Shown: piece by piece, positions 8,990 to 18,336 of the stretch | Layout of the letters: every line of letters begins with the position of its first letter | Numbering within the stretch: position 1 is the first letter of the stretch | Assembly: GCA_018666155.1 (NCBI GenBank) | Contig: JABJAH010000049.1 | Span: forward strand, 62,001-126,000 | Source of the DNA: Rhodospirillaceae bacterium | GTDB taxonomy: Bacteria; Pseudomonadota; Alphaproteobacteria; Rhodospirillales; Rhodospirillaceae | Direction of reading: 5' to 3' | Length of the DNA stretch: 64,000 bases | Translations under genes and position numbers: made by a program | Notes under the pieces: generated by a model | The model's database searches: none | The model's input: the letters and a program-made list of their open reading frames with translations, nothing else | Told to the model about the DNA's origin: nothing

Positions 8990-10455
8990 AGGACTTGCCC
9001 CACCAAAGCTTTGGCCAACGTCAGCGGCACTTCTGGGAACAGGAACAGAGACAGCGTTCCAAGGGCCGTAAGACTCAAGGCCAAAACCACCGGCCAAGGC
9101 GCCTCTCCGTGGTCGTGTGATGGCGGCACATCCTCCGCCTTAAAGAAGGCACGATAGATGATCGGAACGAAGTATCCGGTGTTAAGCAGCGTGCTGACGA
9201 AAATAACAAACAGGACGAACCAGTCCTTGATCTCCATCGCCGCCGATAAAATATACCACTTGCCCAAGAAGCCAGCCGTCGGCGGGACGCCAATCATGCT
9301 CAAGGCGCCAATGGTGAAAGCAGCCATGGTAAACGGCATACGCTTGCCGATACCGTTGAGTTGACTGATCTCCGTTTTATGAGCGGCGGTGTATATGGAC
9401 CCAGCCGCGAAGAACAACGTGATTTTGCCAAAGGCATGCGCCGTAATGTGCATGGCTGCGCCGATGATAGCTAAAGGTGTCGCCATCGCAGCGGCCAATA
9501 CAACATAAGAGAGCTGACTCACTGTCGAATAAGCCAGCCGACGTTTCAAATTATCTTGCCCAAGAGCGATAATTGACGCCACCAGAACCGTAAAACCAGC
9601 TGCGTAGACCACCCAACCCGTCGAGCCTGATCCGCTGAACATGTCCAGGCCGAAGACATAGACAATAATTTTGACGACGGAAAAGACCCCCGCCTTCACG
9701 ACCGCAACGGCATGAAGCAATGCACTCACCGGCGTCGGGGCAACCATGGCAGCTGGCAACCATCTATGCACGGGCATCACAGCCGCTTTACCAATACCGT
9801 AGATGAAGAGAACGCTGAGCGCTGCGATCACAAACGGACTTTCGTCCTTGGGAATAATCCCACCAATTGTGAAATCTCCGGTACCGGCGACGAAATAGGT
9901 ACCGATGACTGCGGGGAGCAAGAAAACCACGGACGTTGTTAACAGGATACCGAGATACATACGCCCACCCGCTTTGGCGTCATCATTCCCTTTGTGGGTC
10001 ACCAGCGGATAGGTCGATAGCGTCAACACCTCGTAAAAAAGGAAGAGCGTCAACAGATTGCCAGCAAAGGCTATTCCCATGGTGCTCGCGATAGCGATCG
10101 CAAAGCAGGTATAGAAAACCGTCTGGTTTTTCTCGTTGTTTCCACGCATGTAGCCAACGGAATAGATCGAATTCACGATCCACAATGTCGACGCAATCAT
10201 CGCGAAAATCATACCCAGAGGTTCGATCACAAACTGGACGGTCAGTCCGGGTAGGATGTCGAAACCTTCTGTCGAAGGGCGCGCACCTTGCATAACGGAC
10301 GGCACAAGAAGAAACACCACAACAAACAACAAGGCCGCGGTCACCAGTGTGTAGGCTTCCCTCACATTAGGTTTTGAACCGCTCGACGCGATGAACGCAG
10401 CGCCTACTGCCGGAATCAGGATCGCAGCAACTATAAACAACGAGAGGTCGCTCAT
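8986..10455 (-). CDS. Mrp/Mnh antiporter subunit D-type protein 2
   Basis: A 489-residue membrane protein of the proton-translocating antiporter family. The glutamate in LFLFYEVLTLSTYPLV and the HRWLPAAMVAPTPVSALLHAV and VVKAGVFSV motifs, with its lysine, are intact. The start overlaps the previous stop by 4 nt and the end overlaps the small membrane gene. It is one of three large D-like subunits in the operon, which together should form parallel proton channels in the inner membrane. Confidence 0.93.
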   Translation of the reverse strand: MSDLSLFIVAAILIPAVGAAFIASSGSKPNVREAYTLVTAALLFVVVFLLVPSVMQGARPSTEGFDILPGLTVQFVIEPLGMIFAMIASTLWIVNSIYSVGYMRGNNEKNQTVFYTCFAIAIASTMGIAFAGNLLTLFLFYEVLTLSTYPLVTHKGNDDAKAGGRMYLGILLTTSVVFLLPAVIGTYFVAGTGDFTIGGIIPKDESPFVIAALSVLFIYGIGKAAVMPVHRWLPAAMVAPTPVSALLHAVAVVKAGVFSVVKIIVYVFGLDMFSGSGSTGWVVYAAGFTVLVASIIALGQDNLKRRLAYSTVSQLSYVVLAAAMATPLAIIGAAMHITAHAFGKITLFFAAGSIYTAAHKTEISQLNGIGKRMPFTMAAFTIGALSMIGVPPTAGFLGKWYILSAAMEIKDWFVLFVIFVSTLLNTGYFVPIIYRAFFKAEDVPPSHDHGEAPWPVVLALSLTALGTLSLFLFPEVPLTLAKALVGQVL

Positions 10456-11936
10456 TGCGCACCTCCCATCAAGACATCAACAGCCTGCTGCGCCACACCC
10501 ACCGTGAACGATGTATCAAATCCCAAATAGATACAGGCCAAGATAAATACCCAGGCCGTCATAATCATCGATTTCGGCGCTTCTTTAAGGGGCGGCGCGC
10601 CCTCCGGGCGCTCACGGAAGAAAGCGACCTCAATAACCCGCCCCATGTAGACGAGCACCAACAGAGAACTGAGCATGAGTAAAGCAACAACCCACCACCA
10701 ACCGTTCTCTAACGCCCCAATGGCCAAGTACCATTTAGAAACAAAACCTACGGTGCCAGGCACACCCAGCATGCTGAAACTGCCAAGGACAAAGCCAAAC
10801 ATCGTCAACGGCATAACTTTACCGACACCCGCCATGTCTGACAGGCGCACCGTGCCAATCTGCAGCGCAATGCCACCAACAAGCATAAAGAGCGCGCCTT
10901 TCATAACGGCGTGATTGAAGATGTGGACGAGGCTTCCGGTGAGACCTGGCGCATTTGCCAGGGCGATACCAAGAGTAATGTAGCCAATCTGCGCAACGCT
11001 GGAGTACGCCAACATGCGCTTGATATTCTCTTGGAAAATGGCACTGAAAGATCCTGCAAAAATAGCCGCAAGAGACAGCACCATCACAACTTCAAGAATA
11101 GGTGTTTGTTCGATCGCGAAGCTGAAGCCAAACACGGTGTAAAGATAGCGCATCAATAAATAGATCGAAACTTTGGTTGCCGTTGCCGCGAGGAATGCCG
11201 TTACTGCTGATGGTGCAAAGGCATACGCGTTGGGCAACCAAAGATGCAGAGGGAACAACGCGATCTTCAAAGACAGTCCGACAACGACAAAAGCCATGCC
11301 CGCGATCGCCGCCGGAGTATCAAGCAATGGCGCAAGTCGCTCGGCCATATCGATCAAGTTTAGAGTGCCAGTGATCGTGAAAAGAAGACCGACACCAATG
11401 ACATACATGGTCGCGCCGATCGTCCCCATGATGAGGTATTGATAAGACGCGGCCAATGCCCGGCGATCCTTGCCAAGGGCGATCAGCGTGTACATCGAAA
11501 GAGATGATATCTCCATGAACACGAAGGCGTTGAAGGCATCACCAGTGATAACGATTCCGAGAAGCCCACACATGCATAGGAGGTACATGGCGTAATACCA
11601 GCCGCGCACGCTCTCTTTGATTTCGGCACGCACACTGTGTCGCCCGTAAATAAGAACGGCAGTTGCGATGAGAGATACGAGAACGAGAAGATACCCAGAT
11701 AACAGATCGACACGAAGCTCGATCCCGGCGGGAGGAGCCCAGCCACCCATTTTGTAGGATAGAGGAACGCCGTACTCTTGAACCTGCCCCAGCATTGTGG
11801 CGCTGCCAACGAAGCATAGAAACGCAACGACAAGGGAAATTAGCCAACACGCCGTTTCATTCCGAACGATCGCGCAAAGAGCAGCGGCGACGAGAGGAAC
11901 TGCAACTACGATGGCGGGAAACTGATCTATGAGCAT
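10452..11936 (-). CDS. mnhD: Cation/proton antiporter subunit MnhD/MrpD
   Basis: A 494-residue, roughly 14-helix membrane protein, the most typical MnhD of the three in this operon. It has the channel glutamate in FVFMEISSLSMYTL, HLWLPNAYAFAPSAVTAFLAA, and the lysine in TATKVSIYLLMRYLY. In Mrp complexes this subunit couples proton flow to sodium or potassium export. It follows mnhC after 3 nt and overlaps the next D-type gene by 4 nt, so it is translated as part of one polycistron. Confidence 0.93.
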   Translation of the reverse strand: MLIDQFPAIVVAVPLVAAALCAIVRNETACWLISLVVAFLCFVGSATMLGQVQEYGVPLSYKMGGWAPPAGIELRVDLLSGYLLVLVSLIATAVLIYGRHSVRAEIKESVRGWYYAMYLLCMCGLLGIVITGDAFNAFVFMEISSLSMYTLIALGKDRRALAASYQYLIMGTIGATMYVIGVGLLFTITGTLNLIDMAERLAPLLDTPAAIAGMAFVVVGLSLKIALFPLHLWLPNAYAFAPSAVTAFLAATATKVSIYLLMRYLYTVFGFSFAIEQTPILEVVMVLSLAAIFAGSFSAIFQENIKRMLAYSSVAQIGYITLGIALANAPGLTGSLVHIFNHAVMKGALFMLVGGIALQIGTVRLSDMAGVGKVMPLTMFGFVLGSFSMLGVPGTVGFVSKWYLAIGALENGWWWVVALLMLSSLLVLVYMGRVIEVAFFRERPEGAPPLKEAPKSMIMTAWVFILACIYLGFDTSFTVGVAQQAVDVLMGGAQ

Positions 11937-11939
11937 TGG

Positions 11940-12314
11940 TTAGTTCCAATCCCCGTCGCCATAAACCTCATCTTCCTCGATAGACCCGTAGGCTTCATTT
12001 ATGCGCACAACGAGAGCGAGGCCAAGAGCAAGTGTCGCTACGCCAACAACGATAGCAGTTAGTATAAGAACGTGCGGTAGCGGATTTGAGTAGACCGCAA
12101 AGTCTGTTGAAATGATCGGTGCGGTGCCGCCAATAATTTTTCCAGGCGAGACGTACAGTAGATATACCGATGTCTGGAATATCGAGAGGCCGACCAATTT
12201 TTTAATCATGTTTGAACGGGATACGATGATGTAGAGCCCGGCCATAATCAAAAAGACCGTTATCCAGTGATTGACACCACCAAGGACGAAGGCAAGTTCA
12301 TTTAACCCTTCCAT
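11940..12314 (-). CDS. mnhC: Cation/proton antiporter subunit MnhC/MrpC (NuoK-like)
   Basis: A 124-residue, three-helix protein of the NuoK/MnhC family: FLIMAGLYIIVSRSNMIKKLVGLSIFQTSVYLLYVS, then TDFAVYSNPLPHVLILTAIVVGVATLALGLAL, a family hallmark. I prefer the ATG at 12314 because GAGAGG lies 6 nt before it; an ATG at 12320 is possible and would add two residues. It forms part of the membrane arm between MnhB and MnhD. Confidence 0.92.
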   Translation of the reverse strand: MEGLNELAFVLGGVNHWITVFLIMAGLYIIVSRSNMIKKLVGLSIFQTSVYLLYVSPGKIIGGTAPIISTDFAVYSNPLPHVLILTAIVVGVATLALGLALVVRINEAYGSIEEDEVYGDGDWN

Positions 12315-12324
12315 GTCCATCCTC

Positions 12325-12744
12325 TCAGCGCCCTCGGCCAGCAAAGGTGTAAAAGATCAACAGCATTGTTGATGAAACAGTCAACAACACGCCCGCCTCA
12401 ACCAGAAGAATGCCGAGATGCTGGCCGTGCGACGGATCATGGGAGTCGAGCATCCCATAATCCAAGAAGTTTCCGCCGAGGCCCCAAGTGACAACACCTA
12501 CGCCAGCGTAAATCAGAACGCCAAGCGGAACCGCGACCTCTAACAAAGCAGGTGGAATAACCTTCTGCGTAGCGCGGAGCCCGAAGATAAGCGCGTAAAG
12601 TACAAAAGCCGCTGCGACGATAACGCCAGCTTGGAACCCTCCGCCCGGACCATAGTCGCCATGGAATTGCACATACAGCGCAAAGAGCAGCAAAAATGGA
12701 ATCAAAAGCTTAGATACGACGCGAAGAATCAGGTGCCCCCTCAT
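12325..12744 (-). CDS. mnhB: Cation/proton antiporter subunit MnhB/MrpB
   Basis: A 139-residue membrane protein of the MnhB family. Diagnostic segments are PFLLLFALYVQFHGDYGPGGGFQAGVI, with the conserved HG and GPGGGFQ turn, and GVVTWGLGGNFLDYG followed by GILLVEAGVLLTVSSTMLLIFY. It overlaps the upstream DUF4040 gene by 4 nt. MnhB is an obligatory membrane subunit of Mrp antiporters and related hydrogenase-type modules. Confidence 0.93.
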   Translation of the reverse strand: MRGHLILRVVSKLLIPFLLLFALYVQFHGDYGPGGGFQAGVIVAAAFVLYALIFGLRATQKVIPPALLEVAVPLGVLIYAGVGVVTWGLGGNFLDYGMLDSHDPSHGQHLGILLVEAGVLLTVSSTMLLIFYTFAGRGR

Positions 12745-13301
12745 GAACGCCCCTCATCTTCGCCATCTTCATCTTTTCTACGGCGGCGGCCTTTGAGAAG
12801 CATCAGCACTCCGATACCCGCAGTAAAAATAACTGCCGTCTCACCAAGGGTGTCGTAACCCCGATAGCTAGCCAAAACTGAAGTCACCACATTGGGTACG
12901 GTTGTCTCATCGATCGACCGCTCGAGATACTCCGCGCCAACATAGGTATTCATTGGGGTATCCGCATCACCGTAGCGAGGCAGGTCCCATGTTCCATAGA
13001 CCAGAGCCAACCCAGTAAGCACGGATAAGGCCATCGGCAACACGTTGGAATGGCGCCCTGGCGCTTCATCGGTTTTTGTTAAATGCAATGCCGACAACAA
13101 CAGCACAGTTGAAACACCTGCCCCAACGGCCGCTTCGGTCATGCCGACGTCGACTGCATCCATAGCGATCAACAATGTCGCCATTAAAAAGCTATAGGCC
13201 CCACCCAAAACCACGACGGCAAACAGATTTCTGACGCCGATAATTGCAATCGTCACGGCCGAAAGAAACAGCAAGAGAACTAGGTTGATGAGGAATTCCA
13301 T
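12741..13301 (-). CDS. DUF4040/MbhD-MbhE-type antiporter subunit
   Basis: A 186-residue membrane protein. Residues 1-90 match the DUF4040 (MbhD-type) region that in classical MnhA is fused to the ND5-like part: VGVRN-like NLFAVVVLGGAYSFLMATLL and DVGMTEAAVGAGVSTVLLLSAL. The C-terminal half has the MbhE-like SVLASYRGYDTLGETAVIFTAGIGVLMLL. So the C-terminal domains of MnhA exist here as a free protein, while no ordinary MnhA is encoded. It overlaps mnhB and is 2 nt from mnhG. Confidence 0.88.
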   Translation of the reverse strand: MEFLINLVLLLFLSAVTIAIIGVRNLFAVVVLGGAYSFLMATLLIAMDAVDVGMTEAAVGAGVSTVLLLSALHLTKTDEAPGRHSNVLPMALSVLTGLALVYGTWDLPRYGDADTPMNTYVGAEYLERSIDETTVPNVVTSVLASYRGYDTLGETAVIFTAGIGVLMLLKGRRRRKDEDGEDEGRS

Positions 13302-13303
13302 GA

Positions 13304-13630
13304 CTAGCTGCCCTCACCCGTCCGGTCTTCAGAAAGAACCGGTTTAACGTTTCGGTGGCGCATAGAGCGCGCGATCGCGTGACTGGCGACGGGGCTCGTA
13401 AAGAATACCAAGACCAGAATTATTCCAAGGCGGGCCGTCGTGAGCGTCAGTCCGGATTGGACCATCAATCCGGCAATAATCATGCCAACGCCAAGCGTAT
13501 CGATAATACTAGCCGCGTGAAGACGGGTAAACGCGTCAGGCATCCGAAGAAGACCTACGGCTCCAACAACACAAAAGAAACCGCCACCGGCCAGAAGCGC
13601 CCAGCTTAAAAAGTATAGTGCAACGTCCAT
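13304..13630 (-). CDS. mnhG: Cation/proton antiporter subunit MnhG/MrpG
   Basis: A 108-residue protein with three helices and the MnhG signature GLLRMPDAFTRLHAASIIDTLGVGMIIAGLM, ending in a basic cytoplasmic tail. MnhG is a small subunit of Mrp antiporters, always near MnhE and MnhF. Here it is separated from mnhF by 2 nt, giving the order E-F-G then the DUF4040 gene. Confidence 0.93.
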   Translation of the reverse strand: MDVALYFLSWALLAGGGFFCVVGAVGLLRMPDAFTRLHAASIIDTLGVGMIIAGLMVQSGLTLTTARLGIILVLVFFTSPVASHAIARSMRHRNVKPVLSEDRTGEGS

Positions 13631-13632
13631 GC

Positions 13633-13917
13633 CTACGACCCCGCCTCATCTTCGCCGACACCGAGATCGCCGTAACGGAAGAATTTAAGAACGGCGATTG
13701 TGCCAATCACGTTGAGTAGGGCGTATGTAATCGCCAGATCGATAAACTCGGGTCTACCGAACACATATCCGATCACGGCAAGCAACAGGACTGACAATGT
13801 ACCGACGGAATTACCCGCGATAACCCTGTCAAAAATTGACGGCCCCTTAAGAACTCGAACCAGGACAAGGCCTAGTGACACAAGCAAAGCGAGAGCAGCT
13901 ACAGTAAACATGGTCAT
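13633..13917 (-). CDS. mnhF: Cation/proton antiporter subunit MnhF/MrpF
   Basis: A 94-residue, three-helix protein with the MnhF motif RVLKGPSIFDRVIAGNSVGTL and FIDLAITYALLNVIGTIAVLKF. It carries a conserved membrane aspartate (DLAITYALL) that the family uses in cation binding. The start overlaps the mnhE stop by 4 nt. The acidic C-terminus (GVGEDEAGS) is cytoplasmic by prediction. Confidence 0.93.
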   Translation of the reverse strand: MTMFTVAALALLVSLGLVLVRVLKGPSIFDRVIAGNSVGTLSVLLLAVIGYVFGRPEFIDLAITYALLNVIGTIAVLKFFRYGDLGVGEDEAGS

Positions 13918-14390
13918 ACGCTACCCTCGAACTGGGTACAGCGCCGGTCCATGCCGCCGGCTTCAAGATCGGACGCGTTATCGCGCGTAATCGCATGCAC
14001 GAGAATTTCATCGCCCTCGATATCCACTGAAATGGTGCCCGGTGTCAGTGTGATTGAGTTGGCGTAGGTTACTCGCGCAACGTCGGTCTTCTGACTCATC
14101 TTCACACGAGTCAGAGTTGGACTGATCGGAAGGCTGGGATTGATGATGATGCGGGTCACATTAAGTGCAGACAAAATAATCTGCCAAACCAGCCACGGCC
14201 AATAGGTCAAAGCGGACAATCCGAGGTGTATTGGGTGACCTTCGCGGTCCGCCACATCCATGCGGTATGCTAGGAGTGCAATAGCAACTGCACTGATAAC
14301 GCCGGACGTAATTAGAAAAGTCGTGTAGTGGCCCGATAGCGTGAGCCAGAAAACGAGCAAGACGATAGCCATGCTGATCACTCGACCCAT
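13914..14390 (-). CDS. mnhE: Cation/proton antiporter subunit MnhE/MrpE
   Basis: A 158-residue protein with two N-terminal helices, the MnhE segment WPWLVWQIILSALNVTRIIINPSLPISPTLTRV and a soluble domain with TYANSITLTPGTISVDIEGDEILVHAI, the conserved core of the family. It is the first gene of the antiporter operon. The start could be the ATG at 14390 or the one at 14372; AGGGGA lies before the former. About 190 bp of intergenic sequence upstream should hold the operon promoter, but I could not identify convincing boxes. Confidence 0.93.
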   Translation of the reverse strand: MGRVISMAIVLLVFWLTLSGHYTTFLITSGVISAVAIALLAYRMDVADREGHPIHLGLSALTYWPWLVWQIILSALNVTRIIINPSLPISPTLTRVKMSQKTDVARVTYANSITLTPGTISVDIEGDEILVHAITRDNASDLEAGGMDRRCTQFEGSV

Positions 14391-14578
14391 CGTAAGCTCT
14401 TTCCCCTGTCTACTACCTGATCAAGCAACTTGCTCTGACCCGGTGCCCCTGAGCTAACACCAGCATATCGTATGCCAGTTGTTTGGAAAACAACAAGCAA
14501 CTCTATGGGTTTACTGGATTTTGGTAACAGCGGTGAGCCATTATGGCAATGAAAATCGGTTCGGCACGCTGCTAAATG

Positions 14579-15157
14579 TTAATCGACCCGGCGCGGGGTC
14601 CACCTGTCAACACTGACCGCTTTTCCGGTGTGAGAGCGCATTAACTTGGGCCTCAGAACCCGATCTGGCGAAGGAGCATCCGTATCTTGGTATCCGGCCT
14701 GAGGCTGCTTTCTATTCAAATTTTGGCTCAATGCCCGAACGTAAAAGTCCACCATTTCCTCATATGAAATTTCAGTCCCCAGACCATTCTCGTTGGCATT
14801 GGCTACGGGTGGATGGTTACTGATAGCGGTGTTAAGCCGTTCGACAGATTTGGTGCCAAACTGACGCCAAACGCTATCAAGGACGTGTTCGACAGGCTCG
14901 TCGATGGTGGTCGTATCCACCATGGGACGTCCCCGCTCCATCGCTCGAAAGACTGTTGGTTCTATTGGACCTTCAGGCCCAATTACAAATGAGGCCGGCA
15001 TTAGCTTTTCGCCGTGACGGGCAGACGCAAAATAGGCTTGTGCCAAGAACATGAGCCTATGCATCTTTTGTGGCTGGAGATATTCCCCCTCGTCCAATGC
15101 CCGATCAAGGAACCAAAAAGCCACCTCGAAGCAGGAATCGACAGCCGGCTTATGCAT
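14579..15157 (-). CDS. Panacea (SocA/DUF4065-like) domain protein
   Basis: A 192-residue protein. Residues about 10-80 match the Panacea fold of SocA/GepA-type proteins: PQKMHRLMFLAQAYFASARHGEKLMPASFVIGPEGPIEPTVFRAME is the family pattern K(L/M)xxLxxxAQ, then GPExPVxxxVxR. The C-terminal third is polar and not recognised. In the family, Panacea domains act as antitoxins or proteolysis adaptors (SocA delivers SocB to ClpXP). No toxin partner is visible here, so its role is open. It is divergent from ydbH. Confidence 0.72.
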   Translation of the reverse strand: MHKPAVDSCFEVAFWFLDRALDEGEYLQPQKMHRLMFLAQAYFASARHGEKLMPASFVIGPEGPIEPTVFRAMERGRPMVDTTTIDEPVEHVLDSVWRQFGTKSVERLNTAISNHPPVANANENGLGTEISYEEMVDFYVRALSQNLNRKQPQAGYQDTDAPSPDRVLRPKLMRSHTGKAVSVDRWTPRRVD

Positions 15158-15222
15158 TCCTAAACTCTCCTATCCTACAGACACACCGCTCCATCTCTCG
15201 TGACAGGACATTAGCGTCGACC

Positions 15223-17958
15223 ATGACCCGCTATCAACCGCGACACAGACGATCCAACGCTCTTGCCCGGTTTTTCATCGGTACGGCAGCGTTTATCGTT
15301 CTCCTTCTTAGCGTATTGGTGATCTTTCGGACCAACTTAATCGAACTGGCCCTCACGTCCGCCCTCGATCATCAGGGCCTTGGACCGGCCGAGCTCAGCG
15401 TAGTTCGAGTGGATTTGTCCGGCCTTGAACTAAAATCAGGTGAGCTGGCGGGCGGCGCGCTCTCCTTCTCGGGGGCAGAATTAAAGTATTCATGGGCGTC
15501 TCTAAGTGACCAAAGATTCAACGAGCTAAATCTCGCTGATCTTAGGATCAATGGCGCGTGGACGGATAAAGGACTCCTGTTTGGTCGATTAAGCCAAATT
15601 GGTAGTGGTGCTGATGAGGCCAAGTTTGTTGATGAACCCACTGGATCGGCAAACGGGAGTGGAGGGCTACCATTTGATATAATAAGGGTAGAAGACGCCC
15701 GTATCTCCGTATCTCACCCCGACGGTCCGATTGAAGCGACAATCGACCTCAATCTCACAGCAGCGACTTCACCAATCTCGGTGGATGCAACCTTAATGAT
15801 GACCGGACCAAACCTATCCGGCGCAGCAAGGTGGCAGGGTGAACTTGATATGACTGATATCATTACATCGTCACTGACGGGAAATATCACCTTTCAGGCC
15901 GATGGGTTTCGTGTCCCGGGCCTCGGTCCCCCCATAACGGCTGACATACAGATCAACGCATCATTGCTAGATGGGGTCTTTTCCATAACCAGCGACCAAC
16001 CGTTAGAAATTTCGGCCCCATGGCCAGATATCCTGAACCCCATAGGACTAGAAGCGGCAAACAAGAAGAGTTACGACCTTTCTCTGAGCACCACATCAAC
16101 GACAGCGCCATTCTTCCAACTCCAGGCCGAGCAGTCAGGGCTCAGGGGCACCATTGATTTCGACCTTGGCTGGGTAACTCCGTTTGGCCGCGGGAGTTTA
16201 GGTGCGGCGGGGTGGGCGCTGATGGGTAAGGACGGCCTACCCCAGGACTTTAAGTTTGAAAGACTTGCAGTCCGTTTAGACGACATTGAGACGCCTAATG
16301 GAACGATTTGGGCCAAAATCATTGCCGACGGCTTGAGCGGTCCGCTCGCCATCGCTGGTGGCCCCATAACAATGAGCGGCCGCATTCAAAATGGATCTAT
16401 TGAGGCAGCTTCTTTTGCTGAGATAAATGTTAACGCCGATACAGATTTTCGCTTGGACGGACTTTCGCTTGCCTTTTCCCTAAACGACTTGGCGATGAAG
16501 ATTGACGATCTCACATACAGTGACACCATCAAATTAGCCGCTCCACTTGAGGTCGATTTGTCCCGGCCTAGCAACGCCTCTCAGACCGCGACTTTAGTTT
16601 TTGGCGCCGATGGTAGCACGACGGCAACGCTAGACGCCGCGCTCGGGATCAGCGCTCCAGATGTAAATATTCTCATGGAAGATAGCGCACTATCTTTTAT
16701 GGGTGATATCCCCACATTTAAGGTTGAGGGGTACTGGGTTAGCACCGATGACGCTGTGGATATGCAGGCTGAGGTGCAGGGCGCGCGCTTTCAGTCCGAG
16801 TTAGTCACGCTTTCAGACGTTGACTTGGCTGTTTCTGGTGGGCTGACCAGCTTCGCTGGACCAATTAATGCCGTCATTCGTAGGTCCACACCACAGACAA
16901 CCAGACGATCTGGGATCATGATTGGTGGCACATTAGTATTTGAGGATAATATATTTAATTCTGAAGGCATTATGAGTCTTTCTTCAGATATTAAATTGGG
17001 AAATTTCAGCGTTCGCTATGACTTAGATCGTGAATCAGGGCATGTGGCTTCAAGTGTGGGCCCTCTCCTATTTGGCGGTCAGGGCCTCATGCAGGCGAAC
17101 TTAAGGCCCCTAGGCCTTCCATTTACGCCGACATCGGGCGAATTTGCGGCCAGGGCAATGTTTCCTTTTGGAAAAGAGCGCGATGGACCCCAAACGGGAA
17201 CACTCTTCCTGAAAGATTTGGAGTTAGAAGGTGGCTACTACCACATAAGCCGCCTGAATTCGGCCATTACGCTTGACGCTGTGTGGCCACCTAGGTCCAA
17301 AGGATCCCAGATCGCTTCTATTGGTTTGCTCCAAATGGGGCTTCCCGTAACAGACGTTCAGGCGTCCTTTGCAATAAATTCGGCAGAAATCGTTGATGTT
17401 GAAACACTTTCAATGACTTTTGCTGGCGGAAAGATATCCGGCGAGCCCTTCACTCTTCGCCTTGATGACGCTGAATCCACCGCGAATCTTGACGTTTCGG
17501 GGGTAGCTCTGCCGGCGCTCGCACGCCTGAGCGGCCTAAAGGGCCTAGAGGCCCAGGGAACGCTGTCAGGACAGATTCCAATCCGTATTGGCAATGATGA
17601 CTTGTTGATTGACGCTGGAATACTAAACACCACGGGCCCTGGGTCTATTCGCTATCGTCCCGATGAGGCGACCCATTTGGCAGCGACCGACCAAGGTGGC
17701 ATGGCCCTGGCGCTCCAAGCGCTAGAAGATTTCCAATACGAGTCCATAGCCATCAAAGTCTCTGGATCAGCCCGAAATGAACTCGAGACCTCATTGGCGA
17801 TCAAGGGCCGCAACCCGGCGCTGTACGATGGCTACCCTATCGACTTCAATCTTAATGTCAGCGGCGAATTGGCAAACATTGTGCGCGACAGCATGGTGGG
17901 ATACAGGATTCCTGAAACGATAAAACAGCAATTGATGGGTTTTCCTCCGACACCGTAG
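15223..17958 (+). CDS. ydbH: YdbH-type AsmA-like envelope lipid-transport protein
   Basis: A 911-residue protein with an N-terminal membrane anchor (about residues 14-36) followed by a long series of beta-rich, low-charge repeats typical of AsmA-like bridge proteins. Assignment to YdbH rests on the next two genes, a YnbE-type lipoprotein and a YdbL-type (DUF1318) protein, which is the diagnostic gene order in proteobacteria. YdbH is one of the bridges proposed to carry phospholipids from the inner to the outer membrane. I start at the ATG at 15223, just before the membrane anchor; earlier in-frame codons overlap the divergent Panacea gene. Confidence 0.83.
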   Translation: MTRYQPRHRRSNALARFFIGTAAFIVLLLSVLVIFRTNLIELALTSALDHQGLGPAELSVVRVDLSGLELKSGELAGGALSFSGAELKYSWASLSDQRFNELNLADLRINGAWTDKGLLFGRLSQIGSGADEAKFVDEPTGSANGSGGLPFDIIRVEDARISVSHPDGPIEATIDLNLTAATSPISVDATLMMTGPNLSGAARWQGELDMTDIITSSLTGNITFQADGFRVPGLGPPITADIQINASLLDGVFSITSDQPLEISAPWPDILNPIGLEAANKKSYDLSLSTTSTTAPFFQLQAEQSGLRGTIDFDLGWVTPFGRGSLGAAGWALMGKDGLPQDFKFERLAVRLDDIETPNGTIWAKIIADGLSGPLAIAGGPITMSGRIQNGSIEAASFAEINVNADTDFRLDGLSLAFSLNDLAMKIDDLTYSDTIKLAAPLEVDLSRPSNASQTATLVFGADGSTTATLDAALGISAPDVNILMEDSALSFMGDIPTFKVEGYWVSTDDAVDMQAEVQGARFQSELVTLSDVDLAVSGGLTSFAGPINAVIRRSTPQTTRRSGIMIGGTLVFEDNIFNSEGIMSLSSDIKLGNFSVRYDLDRESGHVASSVGPLLFGGQGLMQANLRPLGLPFTPTSGEFAARAMFPFGKERDGPQTGTLFLKDLELEGGYYHISRLNSAITLDAVWPPRSKGSQIASIGLLQMGLPVTDVQASFAINSAEIVDVETLSMTFAGGKISGEPFTLRLDDAESTANLDVSGVALPALARLSGLKGLEAQGTLSGQIPIRIGNDDLLIDAGILNTTGPGSIRYRPDEATHLAATDQGGMALALQALEDFQYESIAIKVSGSARNELETSLAIKGRNPALYDGYPIDFNLNVSGELANIVRDSMVGYRIPETIKQQLMGFPPTP

Positions 17959-18076
17959 CGATTGGCCCTCAGCCCTGGTGCCACATCGATGCCTCATTTA
18001 TCATGCGCACTAGTGCCAATAACAACGGCAACAGCCCAATAGAGTATTGTTAAAGTCGTAACGATACGGAGTTCAA

Positions 18077-18310
18077 ATGATGACAGAAGCCAGAACCAAC
18101 TTACGGCTTGCGAGAAACCTTCTTGTAAGACTGTTCTTCGTTTTAGGGCTCACATCGATCGGCATTACTGCGTGTTCGCCGACAGTTAAGGTCCAGGCCC
18201 CCGACAAACCAATCGTCATCAATCTGAATATAAAAATCGAACAGGAAGTCCGGATTAAGGTGGAGAAGGGCGTTGAAGATCTACTGTCCGACAATCCAGA
18301 CATTTTCTAA
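18077..18310 (+). CDS. ynbE: YnbE-family outer-membrane lipoprotein
   Basis: A 77-residue lipoprotein precursor. A basic N-terminus and hydrophobic stretch end in a lipobox (ITAC), after which the mature protein is SPTVKVQAPDKPIVINLNIKIEQEVRIKVE, a hallmark of the YnbE family. GGAG lies 5 nt upstream of the ATG. In E. coli YnbE pairs with YdbH to form the outer-membrane end of the bridge. It sits between ydbH and ydbL in the same direction. Confidence 0.9.
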   Translation: MMTEARTNLRLARNLLVRLFFVLGLTSIGITACSPTVKVQAPDKPIVINLNIKIEQEVRIKVEKGVEDLLSDNPDIF

Positions 18311-18336
18311 TTTTGCGCCGCTGAAGGAGTTGAGAT

